A DNA stretch of 64,000 bases, from NCBI RefSeq assembly GCF_032854445.1, contig NC_088307.1:13280017-13344016 (forward strand), read 5' to 3'. Each line of letters begins with the position of its first letter. The stretch's first letter is position 1. Below, piece by piece: positions 45,867-60,068 of this stretch. The translations under genes and the position numbers were made by a program. This stretch comes from Liolophura sinensis (lineage: Eukaryota; Mollusca; Polyplacophora; Chitonida; Chitonidae). Under the pieces are notes generated by a model, which saw only the letters and a list, made by a program, of their open reading frames with translations, made no database searches and had not been told where the DNA came from.

Positions 45867-46469
45867 GAACACTTTATTAATGGTTGAAGACAATGTGATA
45901 CGTCAGTGGATGTTAGGCTGCCCAACTGATAACACAGGCCTATTAAGCTCTTTATTCTCACAATGGTTCCAATGCACAGTGAGAGAGAAGGAATCCACAA
46001 ATTCCCAGCCCAAGGCCATGTTTGACTCTGCGCCTCATTTATCCTAACGACTGACATATACAAGTATCTTAGCCAGTTGACCACGATAACAACTAATCCT
46101 TTATGAATGTGGCATAACCGGTTCGCATCTGGTTTCCCATAGCTCCGTTACAGCGTGAACATGTTTGTCGGGTATCAGGTTATCTGGTTAATTTGTTGAA
46201 TTACGATCAGCTCCGGGCATGCTTAGCTCCTAATTCCTCCAACCTTGTGAATAAAGTCTTGAAGGAAATGAATTACTGGACAGAATCCCATCCACATCGG
46301 AAATCCATTGGAGCTGGGTGGAAATCCATCGGTACCATTCAGAAATGGGTTGAAGCTGTTCGGAAGGCATCAGAGCTCTTCGAAAATGCACCAGACTTGT
46401 TCGGCAATCTATCCGAACTATTCGAAAATAGTGGCCCTAATTATGTCCAACTCAGATATCTCAGTTTTT

Positions 46470-46668
46470 CTCCATGGCTGAGGTGGTTAGCGTACCAGCG
46501 TGGCGCAATAATTCCAGGAGCCTCTCACCTATGCAGATCAAGTTATGCTAGCTTCCTCTCCGGCCCTATGTAGAAAAGTCCAGCAACCTGCGGATGGTCG
46601 CGGGCTGTGTCCGGTTTCTTCCCACCATAATGCTGACCGCTGTCGTATAAGTCAAATATTCTTGAGTA
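46470..46668 (+). repeat. SINE-A, near full length, tail lost
   Basis: Ctccatggctgaggtggtta, gcttcctctccggccctatg and gtcaaatattcttgagtac. The ORF at 46193-46573 runs into it. Confidence 0.85.
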
Positions 46669-47243
46669 CTATCTGTGTACTATCTTTTGCCTCTTATTAT
46701 CAAAATATCGACACAGCTTGCCCCATTCAGCAAGCATGAAAACCATATGAAAGCACGACAGAAAGTCATGACCCAGTATACATCATTTAATACACAGAGT
46801 TGTTGACGCGAAGAAATGGAATATGCAAACATGTAAAGGTCAAATTAAGGTCAAATAAAATGCAACCTTTGTTGTGCATTTACACGAGATGTGCGAGAAC
46901 GCTTACAATTCAGTGTAACAACTGCGCTTCCTGAATTAAATCTTGACGTTTTGCGAACACGTGTGGGATTCGAAGATGTGACAATATTCGAGGCCACGGA
47001 CATCTGGGTATTTGTGCCTACATGCAGTATTCAAGCAGGCACAGTGGTGACAATATTGTTAAGATGATATGGAAATTATTATACAAAACCCTGCTTCTAG
47101 TTGACAAAAGTCCACAGCTTCACTCTGTTGACGTTCACACTTTACGCTGTTCGGACTGGTCTTTTGTGTAACATGATAGAATCGTCAGACATATTAGGCA
47201 TAATCCCTTCCATTGCTGTTCATTTCCCTATACTTTGATTTGC
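46669..47243. other. Intergenic, 3' flank of the GPCR gene
   Basis: No gene or clear repeat seen. Confidence 0.4.
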
Positions 47244-47249
47244 TTTATT
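47244..47249 (-). promoter_or_regulatory. Candidate polyadenylation signal
   Basis: Minus-strand AATAAA about 170 bp after the GPCR stop codon. Confidence 0.4.
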
Positions 47250-47419
47250 ATGTTTCACTTTGTCGTCAACCTGCCGCTGTCTCATGTGAGTGAGGTGCCC
47301 GTATGTGCGCCGATCTGCAATTCAGGAGCTGGTCTGCTTTGCTGCGGTGCCAGCTACCCGTTAGCCAAGAACGTAGCCTTGGCGCTCAGTCTTAATAATG
47401 GCGATGAAATCCTGCAAAT

Positions 47420-48137
47420 TTAGCATCTTCCCAAGGACGCCTTTGTTGCGAATAAGTCCGTGACTTCTATGGTTTCGGTGTGTTGAGATCTGGACAGTTT
47501 TCTGTGAAATCGCTTCATCACTTGGCAAAAGAGACCGAGAAATTTCTTGTAACCGTCTCGGAACTGCTTGTTAGTGTAGCCATAAATGATGCTGTTCAAG
47601 GAGCTGTTCCCGTGACCCAGTTGTACGACAATAACGTGAGCCACCATCGGCAACTTGTCCTCGGGGTCAGAGAGCACGACGCATGCGTATGGCGTCCAAC
47701 AAAAGAAGTAGACGAAGAAGACGAGGAAGAGGGTCCGGGCAAGCTGGATTTCCTCTTTCTTTCGAATACTGACGAGTTTTTCCATGTTGGACATGCTGTT
47801 AGAGGCTTTCCCTTTTCTCGATGACTCCAGCGAGAACTCCCTTAGACGGCGTTGGGACGCTCGGACGTACAGGTAAATCCGAAGATAGCACAAGAACACC
47901 AGAATCATGGGGGTGCCGATTGCGAAGAGGCAGAAGAACATGGTGAAGGCGTAACTTGCGAGGCGAGAGTAGCTGCACATCATTGTCTTCATGTCGAAGT
48001 TATGGGCGCCCCAGCCCAATAAGATGGGCATCTCCATGACAACAAAACTGCAAGTCCACAATCCAAAGCACATGAGCAGGGTGCTACAACGGGTGTAGAT
48101 ACGGGAGTAGACCTGGTTACGGCATAGAAAAACGTAT
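47420..48137 (-). CDS. Class A GPCR (melatonin-receptor/moody-like), last exon
   Basis: Encodes the end of TM3 through the cytoplasmic tail, 238 codons and stop. Acceptor ctctcctgtag. The split Arg of N-R-Y is completed here: YVFLCRNQVYSRIY, TM4 (LLMCFGLWTCSFVVMEMPIL), an ECL2 cysteine (MMCSYS), TM5 (TMFFCLFAIGTPMILVFLCY, LRIYLYVR), a basic ICL3, TM6 (TLFLVFFVYFFCWTPYACVV), TM7 (GHGNSSLNSIIYGYTNKQFR). The NRY motif, the FCWTPY motif and the NSSLNSIIY version of NPxxY resemble melatonin receptors and the moody/Tre1 group. The ligand cannot be told from sequence. The upstream exon is at 60069-60189, across a 12-kb intron. Confidence 0.92.
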
Positions 48138-48288
48138 CTACAGGAGAGAAAAAGAGAGGGGAAATAAAATGGATATTGAGATATTACTGTAAAAAAAAAA
48201 TGCAGGTATCATTTTGAGCCCACTCAATGTGGCTGTAAAAGTATATCTACAGTTTCGGTGAGAAATGAATATATAAACGACAACCGTG

Positions 48289-48738
48289 ATACTCAAAACA
48301 TTAATCTATTAATTTTAACAGAAAATCTCTTGCCTGAACGATTCTAGAATGTTTGCTCTACAGATTGTTCTGTTAAATATAACACACAAATTCTGTTAAT
48401 TTAATATTAAGATTCTGTTAGACTAACTGGATATTATGTTGAATATCACAGAATATTATGTTATAATAATAGAGTACATTCTAGCATCACTCAGACAGCA
48501 GACTTTGTTAAAATTAACAGATTAATATTTTGATTTATTTATTTATTTGATTTGATTTGTGTTTTACGCCGTACTCAAGAATATTTCACTTATACGACGC
48601 CAGCCAGCATTATGGTGGGAGGAAACCGGACAGAGCCCGAGGGAAACCCACGACCATCTGCAGGTTGCTGGAGAACCTTCCATTACGCTGCGCTAGTGCG
48701 CTAACCAGCTGAGCCACAGAAGCCCCTAATTTTTTGAG
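48289..48738 (+). mobile_element. TTAACAGATTA MITE interrupted by a SINE-A
   Basis: Left end atactcaaaacattaatc and attaattttaacag; right part attctagcatcactcagac and ttaaaattaacagatta. The last bases (taattttttgagtg) resume only after the SINE at 48533-48726, so the MITE is older than the SINE. Confidence 0.85.
48533..48726 (-). repeat. SINE-A nested in a MITE
   Basis: (TTTA)n tail, full 3' core, body to ctggagaaccttcc, then a jump to the A-box end (gctaaccagctgagccacag). The middle part with the B box is missing. Flanks taatattttga and taattttttgag look like the duplication. Confidence 0.9.
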
Positions 48739-49091
48739 TGTAGATACAGATTTACTCCGCATCTAAATACAATGCAAAAAACTAATAGCAATTCATATCA
48801 CATAGTACGCCAATTTAGTATGTACATCTACAGATGATTGCTGGATATTAGTTATGCATCACTATTATCAATATAATGTCGAATTCACTGCTTTTATATA
48901 TTGCCTGAACTTTTTGCCGTAAATTTACAGCACTTTTATTGTTTTTATAATGAACGTCAGATTCAAATCGAAGACATACCCTCTAAACAAAACTCTACAG
49001 ACGTAGGATTTGTCCAGTTTATGCGAGTCGTCTGTGGCCTCGTGGGTTTCCCCGAGCTCTGCCCTGATTCGTCTCATTAATCCTTCACTTC

Positions 49092-49262
49092 TTTGTTTAT
49101 TTGTTTATTTGATTTTTGTTTAGAGCCCAAGACCATCCACAGATTGCAGGCAGACCTTCGCACGTATAAGTTGAGAGGTAGCGAACATGAGCTGAACTTG
49201 AACTCACGACGATCGCATTGTTGAGAGGTTCCCGAATCATTGTGCTGTGCTCGCACGCCAAA
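49092..49262 (-). repeat. SINE-A lacking its 3' core
   Basis: (TTTG)n tail, cccaagaccatccacag, gagaggtagcgaacatgagc, ttgaactcacgacgatcgca; most of the core is deleted. Confidence 0.75.
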
Positions 49263-49264
49263 CA

Positions 49265-49370
49265 CAAGACCACGGGCCCTCTTCTCCCATCATAATGGTG
49301 GCCGTCGTCGTAAAAGTGAAACATTCTGGAGTACGGTGTTAAACACCTCTAAAATAAATACACAAATAGA
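49265..49370 (+). repeat. SINE-A 3' half, facing the previous copy
   Basis: Ttctcccatcataatggtgg, aaaagtgaaacattctggag and tacggtgttaaacacctcta with an AATAAAT tail. Confidence 0.75.
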
Positions 49371-50400
49371 AATACAGAGCTTTCTTTTTAACAAATGTCT
49401 TCATCTACATCATGTTTATACTCAACAGTTTCTGTTACTGTGGAAAAAGTGAAACGAATCTAACGTTCAGTATTGTTTTACGTTTAGTGAAACACCCTCG
49501 CTGAAGACTTAACATTTTCGAATTTTATGCTCGGATGAATTAATCACCAAGAAATAACCTTGGAGACGATAGGAAATTACCGTCCAACAACCTTAGTTCA
49601 GATTTATATCTCTCTTTATATTTTTATATTTTCGTCTAAGTGAATACAACATCTCCGCGATGACTATATACTGACTGCTCTAGCATTTGCGGATACGCAA
49701 ATATATTTTTTCGAATGTTTTCAGTTTTTGTTTTCCTCCGTCACTGACAATGGTGTAGTTTACGACGTGGCTTTCGGGTAATTTAACAACTTTAGTGTAA
49801 TGAATGATTTGAAAAATAACACAAAATCAAAAACATTAAGCTGTCAGGAAGGATAGGCAGCCAAACAGAAAGTATCGACCATTGTTTTAAACATTTACCG
49901 TTATGTAAACAATCCTTTACACCGTGTGTTTATTAGGCGTTACAGATAGACATAACATAAAACAGGCTGGAAAATACAGATGTGAACAATAAGGTAACTC
50001 ACTCCATCAATACACGGTTTTATTCTAAATATAACTCAGGGTAAATCGACAACATCCGTGGTATAAGCATAACCCGAGAAACAATGAAACGTTTCTTATT
50101 TACCAAAGACGGATCAGTGCTTAACCGGTGAGATACAGAATGAAATGAAGATGACTTTGTTACGTTGTATATCAGTAGTACTTCGGACATAGCCTGCAAA
50201 AGTATCGTGTTCTATACGCATGCCACACACGACTGTGAACCTGAACAAAGTATACACACAGTTTTTTTTTATAGGTTGGCACCAAGCCAGGCCATCCCCT
50301 GTAGTACCAACTGGTTACAGCTTGGAACAGGTTGGCGGATGTATTTTTGCAGTAATAAACTACCTTGTACTAAACGGATTCAGAACAGCTTGGTTATTTG
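49371..50400. other. GPCR intron, no other feature seen
   Basis: Only short non-coding ORFs. Confidence 0.4.
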
Positions 50401-50540
50401 ATTATTTACTTATTTGATTGACGTTTTACGCCGTAGGCCTACTCAAGAATATTTCACTTATACGACGGCGGCCAGCATTATGGTGAGAGGAAACCGAACG
50501 GAGCCCGGAGGAAACGCACGGCCATCCGCAGGTTACTCGA
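50401..50540 (-). repeat. SINE-A, 5'-truncated
   Basis: Tttgattgacgttttacgcc, an extra ggccta insertion in the core, cggcggccagcattatggtg and catccgcaggttac. Confidence 0.88.
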
Positions 50541-52177
<1,637 letters not shown>

Positions 52178-54051
52178 AATTTAGAAGAAGCAGACTTAGT
52201 TGAAAGGTCAGCAAATATAATATAAGATCTGACTTTACCGAGACAGGAAAGTAGCAATCATTGCAAATCTCCATCCCTTCGAGAAAAAATATAAACAGGT
52301 CTAACAAACCTTCGTATGAATACAATTATGCCTGGCATCATCAAAGAAATAATCAGTCATAAGTGTTTAATGATATCGGAATAGCACGTTCGATTTTGTG
52401 AAGTGAAATTCAAAACCAAGTTTCACGGTGTACACGTGATTGATGCCAGCTTGAGTTAACAGAGTATTGTCAAAGAAGTGTCTCTCGTACTGTCGTGTTT
52501 AATGAAGTCATTAATAGGCCTTATATTAAACTAAGTCCATGTTTGTGTGAAAAAAAAACATAATGAAATTACAGAACCGCGGAAAGAATATTTTTTTTAA
52601 ATTCCCTTTTCTTGAGGCATTAAGAGGGAAAAAGAGAATTAAAAGAATTAAAGGAATTAAACCTGCTAACTCAAGGGAATGTATTTTCTCCAAACTTTAA
52701 CCAACCAATCAAAATGCGAATATCTAAAATAATAGTTTTTCTCTGGCTACAAAATGGTGTGAAATTAACGGAATTTAGTTGTTTTCTTATCCTTTTGTGC
52801 CCTGATAAGAAAAGGAAATGTATTTACTGAAAACATTTTCTCGGTGGAGTGAACCAATAAGCATTCTGCAATCCACGGAATAATTTTTCTATTTGTACCA
52901 CTACCATGGAGGATATCGTATGTTTTATTTAGTGCAAAGATTCTTTTCCGTTCACCAAAGAGAAATCCGCTAACACAATTTTCCCAATTTAGTAGTCAAT
53001 AAGAAACTATTATTTCAATTATATGCACTGTTTTTAGTTGGCTAAGAGGTGTGTGTGTGTGGGGGGGGGAGGGATTTTCCTCTCGTTAGCTGTATTTAAG
53101 TTTCTTAATATCATTTTTCACTGGACCTTCCGCTGTTCTATTAACAGTACCAAGGTTGGCACTTTCGCTCCTGTTAATTAATTACCCAGCTGGTACCGTG
53201 GCGTGTGGCCAGAGGCATAGTCCAAGATCAATGTCACCGCCAGTAGTGCCTTCTGACAAAAAGGTGATTGATTGAGTGTTTGACGCGGTACACTGCAATT
53301 TGTCCATCTGTGTCGCAGCGGTGATAAATATCTACATCCGTTAGACCTTTAACATCAATCGGTAACACAGAAACAAGGACACACGATATGAGGAAACAAA
53401 AAGTCTTTATCAGCGAAGCGACAGGAAGTCCTTATCAACCTGCAAGTGATGGTTCAAACATGACTGAAAGATTGTGTACGTAGGAAATGCGATTTTCTTT
53501 CAATACAAATAGATGTATACCCTTTGATTAATAATAAAAGCTGCATTATAATATTGCCAGCTGTGCATTTGAAGGATGACCGACTGTGAAACATTTTCTT
53601 GTATTTTTTTATATATCAGTAAAATCCCAGTATTTCATTCACTGGTGAAAATGATATATTCACTAATTAGATATCATTTTTGTTATTACATCTTGCTATT
53701 ACACAGCTAGAGACCATGACCCATGACCCAGGGCCGTGAAATCTTCGTGGACCGCATCGCAAGGACGTGCACTTCCGCCCAATATATAGATCGCCAAAAA
53801 AGAGGTAGAAATTCTTCATGTGCTTAATTTACGTAAGTACTTATATTGCTTTAGCATTAAGCACCTTTCTAGAATGTATAATTACTTACAGACAGCGTTT
53901 AAAAATGTGAAAAGGTTTTAGGAGCGAGGACGTGAACGAAATTGCAACGCGTATAACTCAAATCAGAAATACGACAAAGATGGCACATTGCTTACTTTTT
54001 CACGGATGCAACAGATAAACTGATACGCACTTATATACATGTACAGAAAAT
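52178..54051. other. GPCR intron, no supported gene
   Basis: AT-rich with a GT/G run at 53049-53071. Confidence 0.4.
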
Positions 54052-54220
54052 GTCAGGATATAAATAATAAATAGAATATTGCACAAAGAAGGTTGAATAC
54101 CATAAATATTGTTCTCGTGAAAGGTAAAAATCATAACCCATTTCCACCTCTCACTCAAACAATATTTATGGTTTTCAACCTCCAATGTGCAGTATTCTCT
54201 ATTTATTATTTATATAAAGG
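54052..54220. repeat. Long imperfect palindrome 1
   Basis: Left arm (gatataaataataaatagaa, gaaggttgaataccataaat) pairs with right arm (atttatggttttcaacctcc, ctctatttattatttatata). Hairpin of about 170 bp, probably a palindromic MITE or foldback element. Confidence 0.8.
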
Positions 54221-54505
54221 TGAAATATCAGGATTTCCTTCACTGATAAAAGTGACATCTCACTCGCTATAGTGAGTGACGCCATGACGTCACAAAGAAA
54301 CATTTTGTTTGTGAAGTCCAATCCGAGCTTAGCAGAATGACGTCATAATACATGTTCAGTCAACTGTAACATTTCTTTTGTCACATAACAAGATACGACA
54401 TCATACAAGACGTCATGTGCGCCGTCATTCTATATACACAAGTCTGGGAAGGTTTACAGCCAAAAACATTGCTTAAACTTGTTCAAATACACAAAATCAC
54501 GATAT

Positions 54506-54704
54506 TGTCCAAATATAAATAATGAATAGAATACTGCCTAGTGAAGGTTGAAAATCACAAATATTTTTCGAGTAAGAGGTGAAAATGATAACCAACTCGA
54601 AGCTTGGCGTCTCCAGGAGGCCGATATATCATTTTCACCTCACACTCGAAAACCATTTATGATATTTAACCTTCACTTGAGCAATATCCTCTATTTATTT
54701 ATGG
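54506..54704. repeat. Long imperfect palindrome 2, same family
   Basis: Left arm aaatataaataatgaataga, tgaaggttgaaaatcacaaa, gtaagaggtgaaaatgata; right arm atatcattttcacctcacac, atttaaccttcacttgagc, ctctatttatttat. Same arms as 54052-54220. Confidence 0.8.
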
Positions 54705-54949
54705 GAGGATTCCACACACGGTTCAAAACCGTGAAGGTATTCGTGGATTGGGACGGTTACATTTTAAGTATTACCTCTAGAAATTAGGTCCCCACGATGA
54801 CCAATGTTCTGCAAGTTGTAGCAAGTATCCTAGCTGTTTTTATAATACCGATGTTCTATTTTCAGCATTTTGAGTAATTCTAGACCAGCGACGTCTAATG
54901 ATTTACCACTATTTACGCATTTACGTGATAAGTCAGAATAAAACTCTAA

Positions 54950-55090
54950 TTGAGGTATTTTGACACGAGCCATATTTCGCACGTTACGTGTGAACATTTG
55001 CCAGCTATCACACTGTCATCCCGTCTTTGGTTTTACTCTTTGCATGGTGTTGTCTTTTATATTATAAAACAGCATGGAACATTCAACTTT
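54950..55090. repeat. Interspersed repeat shared with 31340-31480
   Basis: See that entry; unclassified. Confidence 0.6.
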
Positions 55091-56090
55091 TGCCGCTTTA
55101 TTTAATTTCATATTACTCAAAAGAGAAATTGTGGCTATAATATTGCCGAATCAAGTTCAAAAATATAAAATGCATTTCTTTCATGAAAACTAGCAGCAAT
55201 GAACCATTCAAACTATGGGAGTATACCGTCATTGATTTTTCATATCTTAAAAAAACATTATATCTGGTAAGAAATATTCTATAATTTAATATCATCGCTT
55301 CTTTAAATGTTTCTGTCCTTCAGACTTTTGCTTACTTCCGGAGTCACATGGTTTTGTATTCTTTCCCCAGGTGACACATTTATGCAGGCTATAAATCTCC
55401 TTTATTATTGTAATGTTGTTGTTTTTTTCTTTAAACACAGTCAATCATAATTCTTATACTTGCACATATTTCTTAAAGCATCTAACTGATATGGGAGACG
55501 ACTATCTGGATTATATTACAGTTCAGGTGGTGCCGACAGACAACAAGTGTGGCAAACGACTTGGTCAGTTACCTTTGCTTTCTTACTCTGAAGACGGATA
55601 CTTTTTTCACAGAACACACGGCCAATTCTTGGACAAACAAGACTCAAATGCAGTTAATCTAACTGGTTAGGGAGCTTAGCTTTTCAATTAGTCATGTGCC
55701 TGCCATGACTGTCAACAGACAAGAAAGAAAGACGTGATTTATCTCAAATCACGACCTAATTAGATCACTGTTTGTGTTAATTCCGTTTTCTTTTTAGGAA
55801 TAGATAACATTTTGTGTGATTGTTGATTATAACGGTTCCGCAGAATTAACAAAATCTTCCCATGATGAATTAATTATCTCGTCACCTTCTAGAGATAAAC
55901 GTTGTGAATTGTATTCCCAAACCATGGTTAATTAATTCTCACTATATCATAATCGTTGCTTCGAAATATTGATCACACAGATCACAGTGACAATAAAATG
56001 CATGAAGATGATGCCAGAAGCACACTGATCGTAGCTCTCGGTTTAGATGCTATGTTTAAATTTCTGTATTTACATACATAATATTTTGCT
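55091..56090. other. GPCR intron, one doubtful plus-strand ORF
   Basis: An ORF at 55413-55670 is discussed among rejected items; otherwise nothing. Confidence 0.35.
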
Positions 56091-56224
56091 GCTCGTATGT
56101 GGGAAGATCTGTACGTCTGTAGATCTCCCGGGCTCTATCCTCACCTCACCCATAACACTGGCCGACGTCGAACAAGTAAAATATTCTTGTGTAGGGCGTA
56201 AGACACCAATCAAGTAAATAAATA
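56091..56224 (+). repeat. SINE-A, 5'-truncated
   Basis: Gctcgtatgtgggaagatct, ctcccgggctctatcc and aaatattcttgtgtagggcg with a caagtaaataaat tail. Confidence 0.8.
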
Positions 56225-57020
56225 TGACTACTGTACAAATACATTTACACACGATCCTTTTAGCTGTAACTTTACATAATATTGGTGCTTATACCTTTGG
56301 AGCACTTTGTCAGAGAAACAAGGGGCAATGTTTTACTTTTCAGTGCACCTTGCTTACGTAACCAAGCAACTGGCTGTAAATTTACAATCTGAAAACAGCT
56401 TTTCATGTACCGAAATATGCAGTGAATCCCAAATTGCCGGCAAACTATAGAAGCACACCATTTGTTATTACAGTGTGATTAGTATCGGTTAAAGGTTCGA
56501 ACCCAATTGCCGCTGACTCGTTTACGGTACCGGGAGATTTGTCAAACGGCTATTACAACATTTAACTTTGTCACTGGTATTGGACGAATGAATGATAATA
56601 GCTAATAACACCACATCGGCGGGGATTGAACGGGTACATGTTAGGTGACTAGCACTCAACCTGACATTAAGCTCATGACGTTCACACAATGGCCAAAAAA
56701 CATCATTCGATCAGAGATAAAAGTGCCCTTTGAGAGTTTAATAATTGATGACATCAATGAAAACCTTTCATGATGGCGTGACTTCTTCGAATGGCACTGG
56801 ACAAAGGCTCGAAACGGTGCACAAAGAGGCCAGTTAAATGGAATGTGTAGCGGAAGGCCACAAAGAGCATTGTGTGTATGGATGTAACATGCATGATCTA
56901 TTTTTCTTCACGACTGAGTAATGCGAACAATGGGCTAATAACCAGCCTAGAGCTTATACTTGTTTGCACGCTACACGTCTACACGAAATCACGAACTATA
57001 AATCAGAATTTCTACCGAGA
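56225..57020. other. GPCR intron, no feature seen
   Basis: Nothing supported. Confidence 0.4.
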
Positions 57021-57262
57021 TTTATTTATTTATTTATTTGAGTGACGTTTTACACCGTACTCCAGAATATTTCACTTATACTACGGTCGCCAGCATTACG
57101 TGGCAGAGCCCGAGGGAAACCTAGGACCATCTGCAGGCTGTTGGCAGAAATTCCCACTAACGACAGAAGAGGAAATCAGCATGAACTAGACTTGAACTCA
57201 CAGTGATCGCATTGGTGAGAGGTTTCTGGATTATAGTACTGCGCTAGCATGCGATCCATCTG
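57021..57262 (-). repeat. SINE-A, near full length
   Basis: (TTTA)n tail, acaccgtactccagaatatt, ccatctgcaggctgttggc, B box gacttgaactcacagtgatc. Confidence 0.88.
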
Positions 57263-57677
57263 CAAAGATTTATCTTCTTCTTGGATCTTCTGTTCCCGTT
57301 TCTGTCAAACGTCATTGTTTTGTCACCATTAATGAGACTTGATGTTATGGTTTCCAATAGCAATTCAAAAAAATAATAATATTTATTAACAACATTTATT
57401 GAAGCCGATTGTTTTTGTGTTCCTCAAGAGCGTACATGTTGCCGTCGGAGAGATAAGGATTTTTTGCGTGACAATATAGGTAGGGGGAGGTGTTTCAATT
57501 TTGTTCCGAATTTCAATTTGCACCTTGTCATCCCTTTGATAAATATCTTTCCTCCCAAGAAGTGCTATACCTATAACGAATGAATGAGTCACATTAAAGT
57601 TTCTCTAAAGATTATATTCTTTGTCCTATTGTCTTCACCCTGTAGTCAACAAATACAAGTCTATCTTCTTTATTAGG

Positions 57678-57815
57678 TAGTACGCGGGAAAGTCTGCATG
57701 CTGATGGACGTGGATTTCCCCCGAGCTATGCCACCATTATGCTGGCAGCCGTCGAATATAAGTGAAATAATCCTGAGAACGGCGTAGAACTCCAATGAAA
57801 TAAATAAATAAATAC
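57678..57815 (+). repeat. SINE-A, 5'-truncated
   Basis: Gtacgcgggaaagtctgc, attatgctggcagccgtcg, gaacggcgtagaactccaat with an (AAAT)n tail. Confidence 0.85.
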
Positions 57816-59320
57816 ATCATTTTGAGAGGTGATACGTAACCGCTGCAGGAAATCCGATCTCTAATCATTTTACCTCAGTTACGACAAATAAGTAATACGT
57901 CTAACTACCAATCCCAACATCTTCGCCTTGTGAAATCGGCCCCTGGGTGATTTAACTCGTGGAAAGCACGAAATTAATGGAGCCTGGTTCGGCTTATAGT
58001 CTTGTCCACCGGTGTAGCGTCCATGCTAAAAGCGGAATATATGAAAAAAAGTGTATACAAAGAGCTAAAACTGATCATCTTGAATTTGTTTCGTACATGG
58101 GATTATTTTGTTGTATTTTATTCTATAGTTTCCATGTGGCATCACTTACATCCTGGTAGTTGACAGTTCTCTCCTCTTTACTCATCCGATCTTCCTACGC
58201 TGGCCAGGATCCACAAATGGTTCTGTAGTCAGTACCCGTTTACTTGCCACGCTGCGAGGTCTTAACATGATATTTGCGATTTTTTAGGACTACAAGGATC
58301 CCGTTCCACAAAGCAATCGCAGGCCAAATTGATGCTAACAACAATATAAAGGTTTGTTAAAGGCAAATTTACTTTGGCTTGCATTGTAACTTTGTCGAAC
58401 CCGTTCTTAAAAAAATAATGCGGTATGTGTAGCTCAAACATGTGTAGGTAGCATTTGTAAAGTGAGTGTAGTTGATTTCGTTTAAATATCTCAATTGTGT
58501 CGAACTTTATTGTGATTTTTGTACTTAAATTTGCTTCTTTAAGCCAGTCTATTTTACAAGTGGATCGGACTGAAGAGCAACGGCAATGTGCGCTTCCTAA
58601 AAATAACTTCAAGGTGTGCTTTGAAGAGATGAAGAGACCTTGGCAACGATATTTAGCTTCTGCGGGTGACTATTTTGAAGGAGACAATTAAGACAATGCC
58701 TTACAATACAACTCCGGGTATTTTTCACCAAACGTTCTATGTAATTACATAGAACTCAGACTATACTACAGACTTGTAGAACAAGACCATGGTTCTTGAC
58801 ATATAACATGTTAAAACCGTATAATGTGGCCAGCCTACCGGAACTACTTATGCGCGAAAGCTTTGTGGACCAGGGCTTAGGGTCGGATGAGTATATAGAT
58901 GCCGGAAAAGATGACTGTAGCCTTGAAACTACCTGCGTCCGGTTCTAAATCCTTACAGGTAAACTGGAACTCGCGCAGACATAACCCTGACAGGTTTGTT
59001 TGTTTGATAGGAGGTTATGGTCGCTTTCCACCATTATTTGGGTTGTCTCCTTGTAGCAGGCCAGATCTTTCCAATATCTCCGAGTGCTTCTTTTTCCATG
59101 ATTCCGTCCTAATTTCGTACTTTTATGTACTTTCTTAGTTCCTTCGTGGTATATTTTAAACGTCATTTTCAGAAATCGCCTTGCAATTATACTGACCCTG
59201 AACTTCCATATTGGCTTGTATACGAATGTCTGTTTAGATGCATAGTCAAGGCTGGCATGTTCATAGTGCTGTAAAGCTTTGTCAAAGACATCGACACAAC
59301 AGACACAAACTGAGAAAACA
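57816..59320. other. GPCR intron, no supported gene
   Basis: A short plus-strand ORF at 58497-58691 is discussed among rejected items. Confidence 0.35.
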
Positions 59321-60068
59321 CTAACCTGTTAAAGGCTATTGCTCCTATATTCCACAAGTAAAACGACACAGCTGGGAAACACTAACCTGTTAAAAGCTAT
59401 TGCTCCTATATTCCACAAGTAAAACGACACAGATGGGAAACACTAACCTGTTAAAAGCTATTGCTCCTATATTCCACAAGTAACAGACACAGCTGGGAAA
59501 TACTCACCTGTTAAAGGCTATTGTTCCCAAATTCCACAAGAAACAGACACAGCTGGAAAGCACTAACCTGTTAAAGGCTATTGCTCCCAAATTCCACAAG
59601 TAACAGACACAGCTGGGAAACACTAACCTGTTAAAGGCTATTGCTCCCATATTGCACAAGTAACAGACACAGCTGGAAAACACTAACCTGTTAAAGGCTA
59701 TTGCTCCCATATTCAACGAGTAACAGACACAGTTCGGTAAACATGAATTGATTAAAGGCTGTGAGGCTCATATTCCACAAGAAAGAGACACAGTGGGAAA
59801 ACGTAAATCCATTTAAGGCAGTGGCTCCCATATTCCGCAAGAAAAAGACACAGCGGAGAAATCATTAACTTCGTAAAAGTTATGGCTCGCATTTCCCACA
59901 AGGAATAAGCACAGCTTAGAAAACGTTAATCTGTTAAGGATTTTTAATTCCATATGCCACAAGAAACTGACGTCACTGAGAAAGCCCTCGCATGTTAAAA
60001 GCTATGGCTCCCAGATTAAAGAAGCATCCAAGATCTCATGCTATACAAGAAACTGAGAAAACACTAAC
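59321..60068 (-). repeat. 60-bp tandem array copied from the GPCR TM3 exon end and donor
   Basis: On the minus strand each unit repeats the last 52 nt of the exon at 60069-60189 and the first 8 nt of its intron (..GGAGCAATAGCCTTTAACAG|gttagtgt). Donor-proximal landmarks (ctaacctgtt on plus) fall at 59321, 59382, 59443, 59503, 59563, 59623 and 59683. More diverged units follow near 59743, 59803, 59864, 59925 and 59985, and then the real exon (60064). Units are 60-61 bp, so a 20-residue period (SCVCYLWNMGAIAFNRLVFP) stays open; 59504-59716 has 70 codons. The distal copies are the most alike, so the array expanded recently away from the exon. Confidence 0.92.

Noticed and set aside
46193-46573. 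ORF with ELFENAPDLFGNLSELFENS
   Set aside because: Runs into a SINE-A at 46470 and has no start context or homologue I recognise.
55413-55670. Plus-strand ORF containing DNKCGKRLGQLPLLSYSEDG
   Set aside because: Protein-like in places, but there is no recognised family and no matching exons either side.
58560-58691. Possible terminal exon VDRTEEQRQCALPKNN.. after acttttacaag-like acceptor
   Set aside because: Only 44 codons, no family, no partner exon found.
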